NCBI GenBank assembly: GCA_023460875.1 | Contig: JAEWOQ010000254.1 | Location: forward strand, 1-5,108 | From: Pseudomonadota bacterium | GTDB lineage: Bacteria; Myxococcota_A; Polyangia; Polyangiales; Polyangiaceae | Length of the DNA: 5,108 bases | Reading direction: 5' to 3' | Part shown: piece by piece, positions 1 through 5,108 of the stretch | Layout of the letters: the number at the start of each line of letters is the position of its first letter | Numbering within the stretch: the first letter of the stretch is position 1 | Translations under genes and position numbers: made by a program | The notes under the pieces: model-generated | The model's input: the letters and a program-made list of their open reading frames with translations, nothing else | What the model was told of the DNA's origin: nothing | Database searches by the model: none

Positions 1-1773
1 TTGACCGGGAGCGACGCCGACGGCGACAGCCTCACCTACAACGTCACCATCCAGCCCGCGAACGGCGCGCTGAGCGGGACCGCGCCGAACCTGACGTACA
101 CCCCCAGCGCCGAGTTCGCCGGCGCCGATAGCTTCAGCTTCGTCGTGAACGACGGCACGGTGGACTCCGCGCCAGGAGACGTAAATATCACCGTGACGCC
201 AGGGGAGGAGCCCGTTCTCTACACGATTGGCGGCGCCGTGCTCGGGTTTCTGTACGGAGATGTGGGTTTGCCGATCCTGCACAACAACGGCGGCGACGCC
301 CTCGAGGTGGCCGGGAGCAGCTTTCAGTTCGCCAGCCGCCTCGCCGATGGCAGCAGCTACTCTGTCAGCGTCGCCAGCGACCCTCCACAACAGCTCTGCG
401 CGTTGGACAACGCTAGCGGTGTCGTCTCCGGGGCCCACGTCGACGACGTCAGCCTCCAGTGTCGATTTTGGCGAGGAGGGACGGACATCCAGGGCAAGGA
501 GGCGTGGCATGTGGAGTACCCCCAGATCGCCTTTGACGCCGCGGGCAACGCCATCGTCGCCTGGCAACAGTCGAACACGAGGCAATCGGGCATGTACCGC
601 TTCTATCGCGTGTATGCGAGCCGTTACACGGCGGCGGATGGTAGCTGGAGCACGCCGCTAGCGCTCGATGAGCCGCCTACGGGGAACGCTTCGTCGCTCG
701 CGCCGCAGGTCGCCGTCAGCCCTGGTGGCGACGCGGTCGTCGTGTGGAGATGGTCGCACAGTTCGCTCGATGAGGACGTCGGGTACAACTTGCGCGCGGC
801 TCACTACAGCGTGAACACCAACGAGTGGAGCCCGGCGCAAGCGGTCCGCGCCGACTCGAGCCCGATCACGGAGCATCGGACGGCCATGGACGAAGTGGGG
901 AACGTTTTCGTCGTGTGGCGGCAGGACGGTGATAAGGGGTCGAGCGTCGGGGTCAGCCACCATTTCAAGGACACCTGGGCGGACACGTTGCTCGACGAGC
1001 TCACGACGGACAGCGCGGCTGCTCGTGTCCGGATCGCCGTCGCCCCGGCCGGTGAGGCGGTGTGCGCGTGGTATCAGGAGGGCGGCGTCCGTGCCCGGTA
1101 CTATTCGCCAAGCGCGAACACCTGGGGCGCAGTGGAGACGATCGCGACCGTTGGTTCTGTTCTGAACGCGGTCGACATCGACATCGACATCGACCAGATG
1201 GGGGATGCGATGATTATTTGGTCCAACGGGGTAGCTCACCCTAGTAAGATCCTCGTTAAGCGTTACTCGATGAAGGAGGCGTCGTGGGATGCCGCGCCGG
1301 CCGTCGTGGCTGACGGTACCGGCGTGGGGGGCATCCGCAGGTATCCCAAGATCACCACCGATCCCGTGGGCAACGCCACCGCCATGTGGGAGCTGGCTTT
1401 GCCCGGCCCAACTCGATCGCTTCGGGCTAGCCGCTACTCTCCAAAAGGTGGCTGGGGTGAGCCGGCTGAGCTGGGCGAGCTCGGGCCAATCGAAACGGCC
1501 GAAGCTCAGCTCGCCAGCGACGCGGCGGGCAACGCCATGGCGGTGTGGCGCATGGATGATGAGATCTGGGCCAACCGCTACTCGGTAGTGAACGGTAGCT
1601 GGGACGATGTCCTCTATGCTCCTGTGGCGTTCACCTCGGGCGTCCGCGCCAGGAACCCTCAGGTTGCCTTCGATGCCGCGGGCAACGCAGTAGCTGTGTT
1701 CAAGGTGCCCACGCTTCATCCGGAGTATGACGTATATCCTCCGGAGCAGATTTGGGTCTCGCACTTCGAATGA
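1..1773 (+). CDS. Large extracellular repeat protein (5'-truncated): cadherin/Ig-like domain, two-cysteine beta module, eight propeller-like repeats
   Basis: This is the C-terminal 590 residues of a larger protein. The frame is open at base 1 and starts inside a domain, so the TTG there is probably an internal Leu codon. Residues 1-67 are a cadherin/Big_9-type Ig-like repeat: a DADGDSLTY calcium-binding-style motif, then NLTYTPSAEFAGADSFSF and VNDG. Residues 74-154 form a second beta module (YTIGG, HNNGGDALEV, LADGSSYSVSV, Cys133 and Cys154), a type that recurs in large surface proteins; the two cysteines could pair. Residues 173-590 hold eight divergent copies of a repeat with core D-x-x-G-N-A-x-x-x-W followed by R-Y-S and a Trp, as expected for beta-propeller blades. 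No catalytic motif, transmembrane segment or sorting signal is visible at the C terminus. A structural, adhesive or carbohydrate-binding surface role is inference. By eye it uses more A/T-ending codons than the two genes to its right. It is convergent with the downstream amidohydrolase gene. The reading frame and repeats are secure; function is unknown. Confidence 0.9.
   Translation: MTGSDADGDSLTYNVTIQPANGALSGTAPNLTYTPSAEFAGADSFSFVVNDGTVDSAPGDVNITVTPGEEPVLYTIGGAVLGFLYGDVGLPILHNNGGDALEVAGSSFQFASRLADGSSYSVSVASDPPQQLCALDNASGVVSGAHVDDVSLQCRFWRGGTDIQGKEAWHVEYPQIAFDAAGNAIVAWQQSNTRQSGMYRFYRVYASRYTAADGSWSTPLALDEPPTGNASSLAPQVAVSPGGDAVVVWRWSHSSLDEDVGYNLRAAHYSVNTNEWSPAQAVRADSSPITEHRTAMDEVGNVFVVWRQDGDKGSSVGVSHHFKDTWADTLLDELTTDSAAARVRIAVAPAGEAVCAWYQEGGVRARYYSPSANTWGAVETIATVGSVLNAVDIDIDIDQMGDAMIIWSNGVAHPSKILVKRYSMKEASWDAAPAVVADGTGVGGIRRYPKITTDPVGNATAMWELALPGPTRSLRASRYSPKGGWGEPAELGELGPIETAEAQLASDAAGNAMAVWRMDDEIWANRYSVVNGSWDDVLYAPVAFTSGVRARNPQVAFDAAGNAVAVFKVPTLHPEYDVYPPEQIWVSHFE
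520..1770 (+). repeat. Eight tandem protein-level repeats, predicted beta-propeller
   Basis: Each repeat has a strand like P-x-[IV]-A-x-D, a turn G-N-A or G-D-A, a strand ending in [AV]-W, a variable loop, then R-Y-S or similar and a G-x-W. Approximate starts in the truncated protein are residues 173, 235, 292, 341, 391, 448, 501 and 552. Examples of the core are FDAAGNAIVAW, VSPGGDAVVVW, TDPVGNATAMW, SDAAGNAMAVW and FDAAGNAVAVF. The repeats are divergent at DNA level, so this is an old duplication rather than a recent expansion. The eighth copy stops at the IWVSHF strand, before the G-x-W strand. In a propeller that would require closure by a strand from elsewhere, possibly residues 156-172. 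The propeller fold is inferred from periodicity and pattern only. Confidence 0.7.
1174..1194 (+). repeat. In-frame hexanucleotide repeat (GACATC, three and a half copies)
   Basis: Three perfect GACATC units followed by GAC encode alternating Asp-Ile (residues 392-398) at the start of the fifth propeller-like repeat. The unit is two codons long, so gain or loss of a copy would keep the frame. The other repeats lack this extension, so it appears to be a local slippage product within the blade's first strand. Confidence 0.7.
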
Positions 1774-1797
1774 ACCGGCGCCGGACCCTATCTGCGG

Positions 1798-1816
1798 CCG
1801 AGCGGAGCGGGCTCGG
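1798..1816 (+). terminator. Candidate hairpin terminator for the repeat-protein gene
   Basis: Arms CCGAGC (1798-1803) and GCTCGG (1811-1816) pair perfectly around a 7-nt loop, 25 nt after the stop codon. The sequence just after (GTTGTGT) is only weakly T-rich, so this is not a textbook intrinsic terminator. A perfect 10-bp palindrome, CCGGCGCCGG, lies at 1775-1784 immediately after the stop. In DNA this GC-rich such short stems can arise by chance. Confidence 0.3.
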
Positions 1817-1828
1817 GTTGTGTACTAC

Positions 1829-1849
1829 GACCGCTACTGGAGCGCGGTC
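1829..1849 (-). terminator. Candidate hairpin overlapping the stop of the amidohydrolase gene
   Basis: GACCGC (1829-1834) and GCGGTC (1844-1849) form a perfect 6-bp stem with a 9-nt loop. The loop includes the TAG stop (1834-1836, minus strand). It sits where a terminator for the leftward gene would be expected, but no T-tract follows on the minus strand. It is a weak call based on symmetry and position. Confidence 0.22.
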
Positions 1850-2601
1850 TGTCGAGCGCGCTCGAGCGCGACGGGTAGGATCCTGGCCAGGCGCTCGGCC
1901 CACTCCACTTGCCCGGCGCCGTCCGACACCAGATCTTGCCGCACCTCGAGCTCCACGTAGAGGTGGCCGCGCCGCTCGCCGTACACGATGACCCCGTAGT
2001 CGGTCGCTTCGCTCACCGCGTAGGGCTCGTTGTCGCCGATGACGAGGCCCTCCGCCCTGAGCAGGTCGCCGACCGGCGCGGCGAGGCGCGCGTCCTCGCC
2101 GTACAGCACGCCGCCGTGCCACTTGCGATCGTCGCCGCGGAAGATCGGGGTGAAGCTGTGCACCGCCACGAGCACCGTCTCTTCGCCCGCTGCCTCACGG
2201 CGCTCGAGCTCCGCCTCGATCGCGCGGTGATACGGCCAGAACACCTCGTCCACCCGCGCGGCCCGCGCCGCCTCCGACAGGCCCTGGTTGCCCGGGATCT
2301 CCGTGTCCTCGCTCCGAGCGCAGATCGAAGTCTCGCTCTCGAGCGGCCGGTTGCAGTCAATGACGAGCCGGCTGTACGTCTGCCGGACCAGGAACGCGCC
2401 GAGGCGCTCTGCCAAGAGCTCCCCGAGGGCGCCCGCGCCGATGTCCCAGGCGATGTGGCGCTCGAGGTCGGCGGGCGCGAGGCCGAGATCGGCGAGCGCG
2501 CTGGGGATGCGGCGGCCCGCGTGGTCCACCGTGAGGAGGAACGGCGAGCCCCGGCTCGGCTTCGAGGAGAACGGGGGCGGCTCGTGGGGCGCAAGCATCA
2601 T
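1834..2601 (-). CDS. N-formylglutamate amidohydrolase family protein
   Basis: A 255-residue protein of the N-formylglutamate amidohydrolase (FGase) family. These are predicted metal-dependent hydrolases that cleave N-formyl- or N-acyl-amino acids, the best-known reaction being N-formyl-L-glutamate to glutamate plus formate. Motifs in order: VDHAGRRIP (25-33), WDIGAGAL (52-59), YSRLVIDCNRP (76-86), HSFTPIF (148-154), NEPY (191-194), and GHLYVELEVRQD near 212-223. His27, His148 and Glu218 are reasonable metal or catalytic candidates, by analogy with related zinc hydrolases. There is no signal peptide, so it should be cytoplasmic. The length suits the compact branch of the family. The start is set at the first of two adjacent ATGs (2601; alternative 2598). 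A longer version from 2715 would add an Arg/Gly-rich tail and overlap the divergent GH9 gene. No strong Shine-Dalgarno is visible. No other hut genes are in view, so the true substrate is open and hutG is not assigned. Confidence 0.9.
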   Translation of the reverse strand: MMLAPHEPPPFSSKPSRGSPFLLTVDHAGRRIPSALADLGLAPADLERHIAWDIGAGALGELLAERLGAFLVRQTYSRLVIDCNRPLESETSICARSEDTEIPGNQGLSEAARAARVDEVFWPYHRAIEAELERREAAGEETVLVAVHSFTPIFRGDDRKWHGGVLYGEDARLAAPVGDLLRAEGLVIGDNEPYAVSEATDYGVIVYGERRGHLYVELEVRQDLVSDGAGQVEWAERLARILPVALERARQTALQ

Positions 2602-2700
2602 GGCTCGCAGCTTACAGCGGCGGCCGCGCGACGCATCCGAGAGAGCTGCGCGCGCGCCTGCTCTTGCGCCGTAGCCCCTTTCTTGGTGCGGTCTCCTTCC
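2602..2700. promoter_or_regulatory. Divergent intergenic region between amidohydrolase and GH9 genes
   Basis: These 99 bases separate two divergent start codons and must carry at least the GH9 translation signals, and probably promoters in both directions. I see no convincing -35/-10 pair, sigma-54 box or Shine-Dalgarno. The bases before the GH9 ATG are pyrimidine-rich (TCTCCTTCC). A perfect 7-bp inverted repeat, CGCAGCT (2606-2612) and AGCTGCG (2644-2650), is separated by 31 nt. It could be an operator or chance in GC-rich DNA. A short alternating CG run lies near 2648-2657. Confidence 0.4.
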
Positions 2701-4725
2701 ATGAAGCGCTCCCACCGCCCCCTCACTGCCGCCTCAACCGTCGCCTTCATCGCAGCCCTCGCCTGGAGCTGCTCCTCGAGCGAGCCGTCCACCTCGGGCG
2801 GCGGAGGGACCGGTGGTGAAGGCGCCACCGGCTCAGGCGGCTCCACGACGGGCCCCGGCGCTGGCGGCAGCGACGTCGGCGGAGAGGACAGCGTCACCCC
2901 GCCCCCGCAGGCCGTCAGCCCTCACATCGTCGTGGATCAGTTCGGCTACCTGCCCGACTCCGAGAAGATCGCCGTGCTGCGCGTCCCGGTGACCGGCTTC
3001 GACGCGGGCGCCTCGTACAGCGTCGCCTCGAGCTACGCGCTCATGGACGCGGTGACCGAGCAGGAGGTGCTCTCGGCCGCGCCCGTCGCGTGGAACGCCG
3101 GCGCCGAGGACGAATCCAGCGGCGACCGCGCGCACTGGTTCGACTTCTCCTCCGTGACGACGCCGGGGATCTACTACGTGCTCGACCGCGAAAACGACGT
3201 ACGGTCCGACCTCTTCCGCGTCGCGGACGACGTCTACCGAGAGGTGTTGAAGCAGGCCGTGCGCACCTTCTTCTATCAGCGCGCCGGCTTCGCCAAAGAG
3301 GCAGCGTACGCGGGGGAGCCCTGGGCCGACGGCGCGAGCCACCTGCAAGACGCCGAGAGCCGCGCCTACGATCAGCCAGACGACGCCGCGACCGCGCGCG
3401 ATCTCTCGGGCGGGTGGTACGACGCGGGCGACTACAACAAGTACACCAACTGGACGGCCCGCTACGTGATCGAGCTGCTACGCGCTTACCGTGAGGCGCC
3501 CAGCGTGTTCACCGACGACTACGGCCTGCCCGAGTCCGAAAACGGCGTGCCCGACATCATCGATGAGGCGCGCTTTGGTATGGATCACCTCATCCGCCTG
3601 CAAGAGGAGGACGGCTCGGTGCTCAGCATCGTCTCCCTCGCGTCCGCCTCGCCGCCCTCCGCGGCGACGGCGCCGAGCTTGTACGGCCCAGCCACGACGG
3701 CCGCGACGCTGAGCGCGGGCGCGGCTTATGCGTATGGCTCGCTCGTGCTCAGGGCCTTCGACGAAGCCTACGCCGACGCGCTGGTCGAGCGCGCGGAGCG
3801 GGCCTGGACGTGGGCGCAGAGCAACCCCGACGTCACCTTCGAGAACAACGTCTCCGGCACGCCCTCCGAGGGCATCGGCGCTGGGCAACAAGAGGTGGAC
3901 GACACCGGGCGCGACATGAAGCGGCTCGAGGCCGCGGTCTACCTCTATACGGCGACGAACGACGCCGCCTACAAGAGCTACTTCGACGAACATTTCGAGC
4001 ACCCCGAGTACGCCGTCTTCCAGTGGGGGTGGGTCTCCGGTTACCACCTCGAGCACCACGAGGCCTACCTCGACTACCGAGCCTTGCCGGACGCGACCGG
4101 CAGCGTCGTCGACACCTTCCTCGAGGAGTACCTCGGCGGGCTGGGCTCAGACGACAACCTCGGCATGCTCGCCAGCGAGCCCGATCCGTACCTCGCCCAC
4201 GTCCAGGACTACACGTGGGGCAGCAACGCGCACAAGAGCCGCACGGGGCTGCTCTTCTACTCGCTGGTCACCCGCGAGCTCGACGCCGCTCGCGCGGCCG
4301 ACGCGCGCCGCGCCGCCGAGCGCTATGTCCACTACATCCACGGCGTCAACCCGCTGGGCCTCGTCTACCTGAGCAACATGGGCGCCTTCGGCGCGCACAA
4401 CTCAGTCAATGAGTTTTATCACAGCTGGTTCTCCGACGGCTCGCCCTGGGACCGCGTCGGCGAGTCGATGTACGGCCCCGCGCCCGGCTTTCTGACGGGC
4501 GGCCCGAACTCGAGCTACTACGAGGGCGGCTGCTGCCCGAGCGACTGCGGCTCGGCCAGCAACAACGCGCTGTGTGAGGCCCTCTCGCCGCCGCGCGATC
4601 AGCCCAAGCAGAAGGCGTACCGCGACTTCAACACGAGCTGGCCGATGAACTCCTGGGAGGTGACGGAGAACTCGAACGGCTATCAGGTCGCTTACATCCG
4701 GCTCCTGTCGAAGTTCGTGCGGTGA
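2701..4725 (+). CDS. Glycoside hydrolase family 9 (cellulase/endoglucanase type) lipoprotein with N-terminal Ig-like domain
   Basis: A 674-residue predicted secreted beta-1,4-glucanase. Residues 1-23 are a signal peptide (MKRSHR, then a hydrophobic stretch), followed by Cys24 in the context LAWSC; this reads as a lipobox, though Trp at -2 is atypical. Residues 25-72 are a Gly/Ser/Thr/Pro-rich linker. Residues 73-175 match the CelD_N Ig-like domain that precedes many GH9 domains (IVVDQFGYLP at 76-85, HWFDFSSV, PGIYYV). Residues about 178-672 are the (alpha/alpha)6-barrel catalytic domain. GGWYDAGDYNKY at 237-248 carries the family's paired aspartates Asp241 and Asp244 (nucleophile-water activation). 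SWEVTENSNGYQ at the C terminus carries the likely acid Glu656. The classical H-x-R signature is replaced by a segment with NPLGLVYLSNMGAFG and GAHNSVNEFYHSWF. Four cysteines (611, 612, 616, 625) lie just before the final motif. The frame is open upstream to 1909, but that stretch is antisense to the amidohydrolase; ATG 2701 is chosen because it starts the signal peptide. There is no carbohydrate-binding module. Exact substrate (cellulose, mixed-linkage glucan, xyloglucan) is not shown. Confidence 0.95.
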   Translation: MKRSHRPLTAASTVAFIAALAWSCSSSEPSTSGGGGTGGEGATGSGGSTTGPGAGGSDVGGEDSVTPPPQAVSPHIVVDQFGYLPDSEKIAVLRVPVTGFDAGASYSVASSYALMDAVTEQEVLSAAPVAWNAGAEDESSGDRAHWFDFSSVTTPGIYYVLDRENDVRSDLFRVADDVYREVLKQAVRTFFYQRAGFAKEAAYAGEPWADGASHLQDAESRAYDQPDDAATARDLSGGWYDAGDYNKYTNWTARYVIELLRAYREAPSVFTDDYGLPESENGVPDIIDEARFGMDHLIRLQEEDGSVLSIVSLASASPPSAATAPSLYGPATTAATLSAGAAYAYGSLVLRAFDEAYADALVERAERAWTWAQSNPDVTFENNVSGTPSEGIGAGQQEVDDTGRDMKRLEAAVYLYTATNDAAYKSYFDEHFEHPEYAVFQWGWVSGYHLEHHEAYLDYRALPDATGSVVDTFLEEYLGGLGSDDNLGMLASEPDPYLAHVQDYTWGSNAHKSRTGLLFYSLVTRELDAARAADARRAAERYVHYIHGVNPLGLVYLSNMGAFGAHNSVNEFYHSWFSDGSPWDRVGESMYGPAPGFLTGGPNSSYYEGGCCPSDCGSASNNALCEALSPPRDQPKQKAYRDFNTSWPMNSWEVTENSNGYQVAYIRLLSKFVR

Positions 4726-4808
4726 CGCCGCGCGCAGCCAAGCGCCGGGCATAGGTACCGACTTGCCTCGAAACTGAGCGACATCGAACACGGTCGTCGT
4801 TCTGTGAG

Positions 4809-4835
4809 CCTGCGTCGGGCAGCCGATTTCGCAGG
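4809..4835. terminator. Strong hairpin, possible transcription terminator after GH9
   Basis: The arms pair as CCTGCG (4809-4814) with CGCAGG (4830-4835), and TCGG (4815-4818) with CCGA (4823-4826). They close a GCAG tetraloop and leave a 3-nt TTT bulge (4827-4829), for ten base pairs with eight G/C. It lies 83 nt after the GH9 stop. There is no T-tract on either side, so it may act as a GC-rich terminator, an mRNA 3'-end stabiliser or a bidirectional element. Function is inferred from structure and position only. Confidence 0.4.
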
Positions 4836-4894
4836 GGCGCTGGGGCAGCATGAATCGCAGTCCACTCCCACATCTCTTGAGAACCATTCTTGTC

Positions 4895-4919
4895 GAGCAG
4901 GTGACGTCCACGTCTGCTC
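4895..4919. repeat. Imperfect inverted repeat
   Basis: GAGCAG (4895-4900) pairs with CTGCTC (4914-4919). Inside are two copies of the self-complementary ACGT (4904-4907 and 4910-4913) around CC, with GTG unpaired on the left. An overlapping alternative pairs GGTGA (4900-4904) with TCACC (4918-4922). As RNA the 2-nt loop is too tight for full pairing, so a protein-binding dyad is as plausible as a hairpin. It is followed by a C-run. Confidence 0.3.
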
Positions 4920-4955
4920 ACCCCCCGCCGCGCTTGGGCCAATTACTATCCGCTC

Positions 4956-5108
4956 CTAGGGTGCCCCGGTGGCGCGCTCGCCCAGCCGCGCGCCCCGCGA
5001 GGGAGCCTGCACGCCGAACTCACCCTGCGCCCCGTACTGCAGAGCCTGCCGAAAGACCGCCTCGTGCAGGTGGGCCAGCACTTCAACGTCGGCGTCCCGG
5101 AGCACGCG
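4956..5108 (-). CDS. Possible 3' end of an unidentified leftward gene
   Basis: Read leftwards from the window edge, the frame gives 50 residues and ends at TAG (4956-4958). It includes RDADVEVLAHLHEAVFRQ, an amphipathic helix-like stretch, then a Gly/Ala/Arg-rich tail ending ERATGAP. By hand count, first/second/third-position GC is about 90/50/86 percent and G dominates first positions, which suits coding, but third is not higher than first. I do not recognise the family. The codon-aligned opposite strand is equally open and looks at least as protein-like, so only one of the two is likely real. If this one is, it converges on the GH9 gene with the 4726-4955 gap between them. Confidence 0.3.
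   Translation of the reverse strand, partial: RVLRDADVEVLAHLHEAVFRQALQYGAQGEFGVQAPSRGARLGERATGAP
5007..5108 (+). other. Possible start of a rightward gene or gene remnant with a Rho-N/SAP-like sequence
   Basis: The plus frame aligned with codons at 5007, 5010 and so on reads LHAELTLRPVLQSLPKDRL, then VQVGQHFNVGVPEHA, running off the window. The pattern (short helix, L-P-K-D-R-L-V, small helix, V-P) resembles the helix-extended-loop-helix N-terminal domains of Rho-N/SAP type seen on some helicases and nucleic-acid-modifying enzymes; this is pattern memory, not a search result. The frame is open from 4905 (after TGA at 4902) but has no ATG, GTG or TTG until GTG 5064. A GAGGGAG at 4999-5005 would suit a start a few bases on, yet only CTG (5007, too close, or 5025) is in frame. 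It may therefore be a non-standard start, a decayed gene, or the shadow of the minus-strand frame. Third-position GC is about 90 percent. Confidence 0.3.

Larger units (their letters stand above)
4726..4955. other. Non-coding region downstream of the GH9 gene
   Basis: About 230 bases with no supportable gene. Base composition is visibly less GC-rich than the flanks, with AT-rich stretches such as CCAATTACTATCC near 4939-4951. It contains a strong hairpin (4809-4835) and a weaker dyad (4895-4919), described separately. A TACTAT hexamer at 4944-4949 resembles a -10 box on the plus strand but lacks a -35 partner at the right distance (the bases there are a C-run). Confidence 0.5.

Noticed and set aside
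1..3. TTG at base 1 as a genuine start codon.
   Set aside because: The sequence begins inside a cadherin-like repeat, with the preceding strand missing, so the gene almost certainly extends upstream.
658..1764. A 368-residue open frame on the minus strand opposite the repeat protein.
   Set aside because: Its translation is Arg/His/Val-rich without domains, whereas the plus strand shows clear repeats. Long antisense frames are expected in GC-rich genes.
2618..2660. CG-alternating and palindromic stretches in the divergent spacer as a specific regulatory or Z-DNA element.
   Set aside because: Short GC palindromes are common in DNA of this composition and nothing else supports a function.
1909..2700. 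The GH9 frame stays open 264 codons upstream of 2701, suggesting a 938-residue fusion protein.
   Set aside because: This stretch is exactly antisense to the well-supported amidohydrolase gene and has no recognisable domain. The signal peptide and lipobox begin at 2701.
2602..2715. Longer amidohydrolase starting at 2715.
   Set aside because: It would add 38 Arg/Gly/Ala-rich residues with no family resemblance and overlap the GH9 start. The paired ATGs at 2601/2598 fit the family's N terminus better.
2833..3348. Minus-strand frame of 171 codons, and several other frames inside the GH9 gene.
   Set aside because: All are out-of-frame or antisense shadows of the GH9 gene with Arg/Ala/Gly/Val-skewed composition.
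4402..4942. Two minus-strand frames across the GH9 3' end and spacer (ending at 4402 and 4628).
   Set aside because: Low-complexity, Arg/Ser-rich at their ends, overlapping a strong gene, with no recognisable domain.
4850..5108. Plus-strand frame starting at ATG 4850 and open to the window edge.
   Set aside because: Its second half is almost only Pro, Arg and Ala, and its third codon positions have only about 50 percent GC in the last 150 bases, unlike real genes here.

Overview
The window reads as a piece of a GC-rich bacterial chromosome, most likely from a myxobacterium (Polyangia or Myxococcia). That is an inference from three things: the strong G/C preference at third codon positions, a lipoprotein with a long Gly/Ser/Thr linker just after its lipidated cysteine, and a large secreted-type repeat protein built from modules common in that group. 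No rRNA, tRNA, CRISPR array, insertion sequence or integrase is visible.

Layout from left to right. Bases 1-1773 (+) hold the 3' part of a large extracellular-type protein. It begins inside a cadherin/Ig-like domain, continues with a small two-cysteine beta module, and ends in eight repeats of roughly 40-60 residues that look like beta-propeller blades. A 60-bp convergent gap with short hairpins separates it from a minus-strand gene (1834-2601) for an N-formylglutamate amidohydrolase family protein. A 99-bp divergent gap (2602-2700) follows. It leads to a plus-strand gene (2701-4725) for a predicted lipoprotein glycoside hydrolase of family 9, that is, a cellulase/endoglucanase-type enzyme with an N-terminal Ig-like domain. 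Bases 4726-4955 are non-coding as far as can be seen, but contain a good 10-bp-stem hairpin (4809-4835) and a second imperfect dyad. The last ~150 bases look coding but can be read on either strand. The minus strand gives the C-terminal 50 residues of a gene ending at 4956. The plus strand gives a Rho-N/SAP-like sequence with no conventional start codon.

Functional links: the three main genes are not an operon. The first two converge and the last two diverge. The repeat protein and the GH9 lipoprotein both look exported and fit a predatory or polymer-degrading lifestyle. The amidohydrolase is a cytoplasmic-type metabolic enzyme with no histidine-utilisation genes beside it here. I found no convincing new multi-gene system. 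The points most worth a second look are the eight-repeat propeller with an in-frame hexanucleotide repeat, the GH9 enzyme's departure from the classical family signature, and the ambiguous right edge.
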